The position numbers were made by a program, and so were the translations under genes. Positions 5,864-6,134 of a stretch of 6,134 nucleotides of DNA are shown in pieces. Where the stretch lies: assembly GCA_024653795.1 (NCBI GenBank), contig JANLHY010000512.1:1-6134 (forward strand). The letters are read 5' to 3'. This DNA is from Candidatus Brocadiaceae bacterium (GTDB taxonomy: Bacteria; Planctomycetota; Brocadiia; Brocadiales; Brocadiaceae). The notes below the pieces were generated by a model, which was not told the origin of the DNA, did not search any database, and worked only from the letters and a program-made list of their open reading frames with translations. The first letter of the stretch is position 1, and the number at the start of each line of letters is the position of its first letter.

Positions 5864-5875
5864 AGGAGAGGAGGG
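5864..5875 (+). promoter_or_regulatory. Strong Shine-Dalgarno region for the truncated four-helix-bundle gene
   Basis: AGGAGAGGAGGG lies 3 nt before ATG 5879. It is the most purine-rich ribosome site in the window. It supports 5879 as a genuine former start codon despite the ORF being only 16 codons long. Confidence 0.65.
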
Positions 5876-5878
5876 TTT

Positions 5879-5929
5879 ATGTATAGATTTGAAAGGCTTG
5901 AGGTTTGGAAGAGGGCAATGGATTTGTAA
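5879..5929 (+). pseudogene. 5' fragment of a four-helix-bundle (S23 / 23S rRNA intervening-sequence type) protein gene, cut by a MITE
   Basis: ATG 5879 gives MYRFERLEVWKRAMDL and then TAA (5927-5929). This is the standard opening of the S23-type four-helix-bundle family (F-x-x-L-x-V-W-x-x-A-x-x-L), whose members are about 115-125 residues. Only the first helix start is left. The stop codon lies inside the left terminal inverted repeat of the 202-bp element at 5925-6126, so the insertion itself ended the frame. The rest of the gene may lie beyond the window edge, 3' of the element. Proteins of this family are often found within rRNA intervening sequences or as free-standing genes; their role is unclear. 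Confidence 0.65.
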
Positions 5930-6126
5930 ACATTCGGTAAAGACGTTATGCGCTGCCCATTCCCCACTTCCGTGAGGACAAGTTTGTCATTCCCGAATGC
6001 TTTTATCGGGAATCCACTGCCCAGCAGCACACGCCTGGATTCCCGCTAAGCTTGTCCTCGTGAAGACGGGGAACGGGGAAACATGCGGGAATGACATGTG
6101 TAAGACGTGTTTACCGAATATTTACA
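5925..6126. mobile_element. MITE-like 202-bp non-coding element with 21-bp terminal inverted repeats
   Basis: The left end (5925-5945, starting TGTAAACATTCGG) and right end (6106-6126, ending CCGAATATTTACA) are inverted copies matching at 19 of 21 bases. The interior is a long imperfect palindrome: GAGGACAAG (5974-5982) pairs with CTTGTCCTC (6051-6059), and GTCATTCCCG (5986-5995) with CGGGAATGAC (6086-6095). Nested inverted pairs are ATTCCCGA (5989-5996) with TCGGGAAT (6006-6013) and ATTCCCGC (6039-6046) with GCGGGAAT (6085-6092). There is no coding frame, so mobilisation would need a transposase in trans. No target duplication is evident, though only 8 bases follow the right end. Confidence 0.75.
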
Positions 6127-6134
6127 TGAATTTT

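Noticed and set aside
5839..6030. Minus-strand 63-codon frame across the livH 3' side and the MITE
   Set aside because: It crosses the heptad repeat and the inverted-repeat element, so it cannot be an old coding sequence.

Overview
This is a bacterial accessory region: intact genes alternate with gene remnants, small repeats and non-coding mobile elements. The organism cannot be named from the sequence. Decayed toxin-antitoxin-type genes, a four-helix-bundle (S23-type) gene start, GTAGGGTGG palindromes and seven-base tandem repeats together resemble genomes of anammox planctomycetes, Nitrospirota or Desulfobacterota. That is a weak inference.

Layout. (1) Positions 2-145 hold the C-terminus of an unrecognised protein, followed in the same frame by a start-less remnant ending at 280. 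(2) Positions 300-3715 hold a compact, visibly AT-rich three-gene run on the + strand. Its products are a lipoprotein substrate-binding protein of the branched-chain amino acid/amide ABC class, a degenerate polyprenyl-diphosphate-synthase-like protein, and a protein with two N-terminal membrane helices and a large unrecognised soluble domain. The genes are 4 nt apart and then overlapping, so they are probably co-transcribed. (3) Positions 3716-4204 are a debris zone: a start-less remnant, a 53-codon ORF and a 91-bp array of seven-base repeats. (4) Positions 4205-4746 hold a DUF4258-type gene broken by one in-frame TAA, then an intact YgiT/MqsA-type zinc-finger gene. (5) Positions 4798-4886 hold a twin-hairpin REP-like palindrome. 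(6) Positions 4956-5828 encode an intact LivH-type ABC permease with in-phase heptad repeats inside it and again from its stop codon. (7) At 5879 a four-helix-bundle gene with a strong ribosome binding site starts, but it is cut after 16 codons by a 202-bp MITE-like element (5925-6126).

How the genes may work together. LivH is the membrane channel of a Liv/Urt-type importer, and its partners (livM, livG, livF) would be expected outside the window. The binding protein at 300-1439 belongs to the same transporter class. However, it lies 3.5 kb away in an AT-rich block with two unrelated genes, so it may serve as a ligand sensor or binder for that block instead of as the LivH partner. The block is the best candidate here for an undescribed system: an extracytoplasmic ligand-binding lipoprotein, a prenyl-synthase-fold protein with eroded metal-binding motifs, and a membrane-anchored cytoplasmic-domain protein. 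Its function is unknown.
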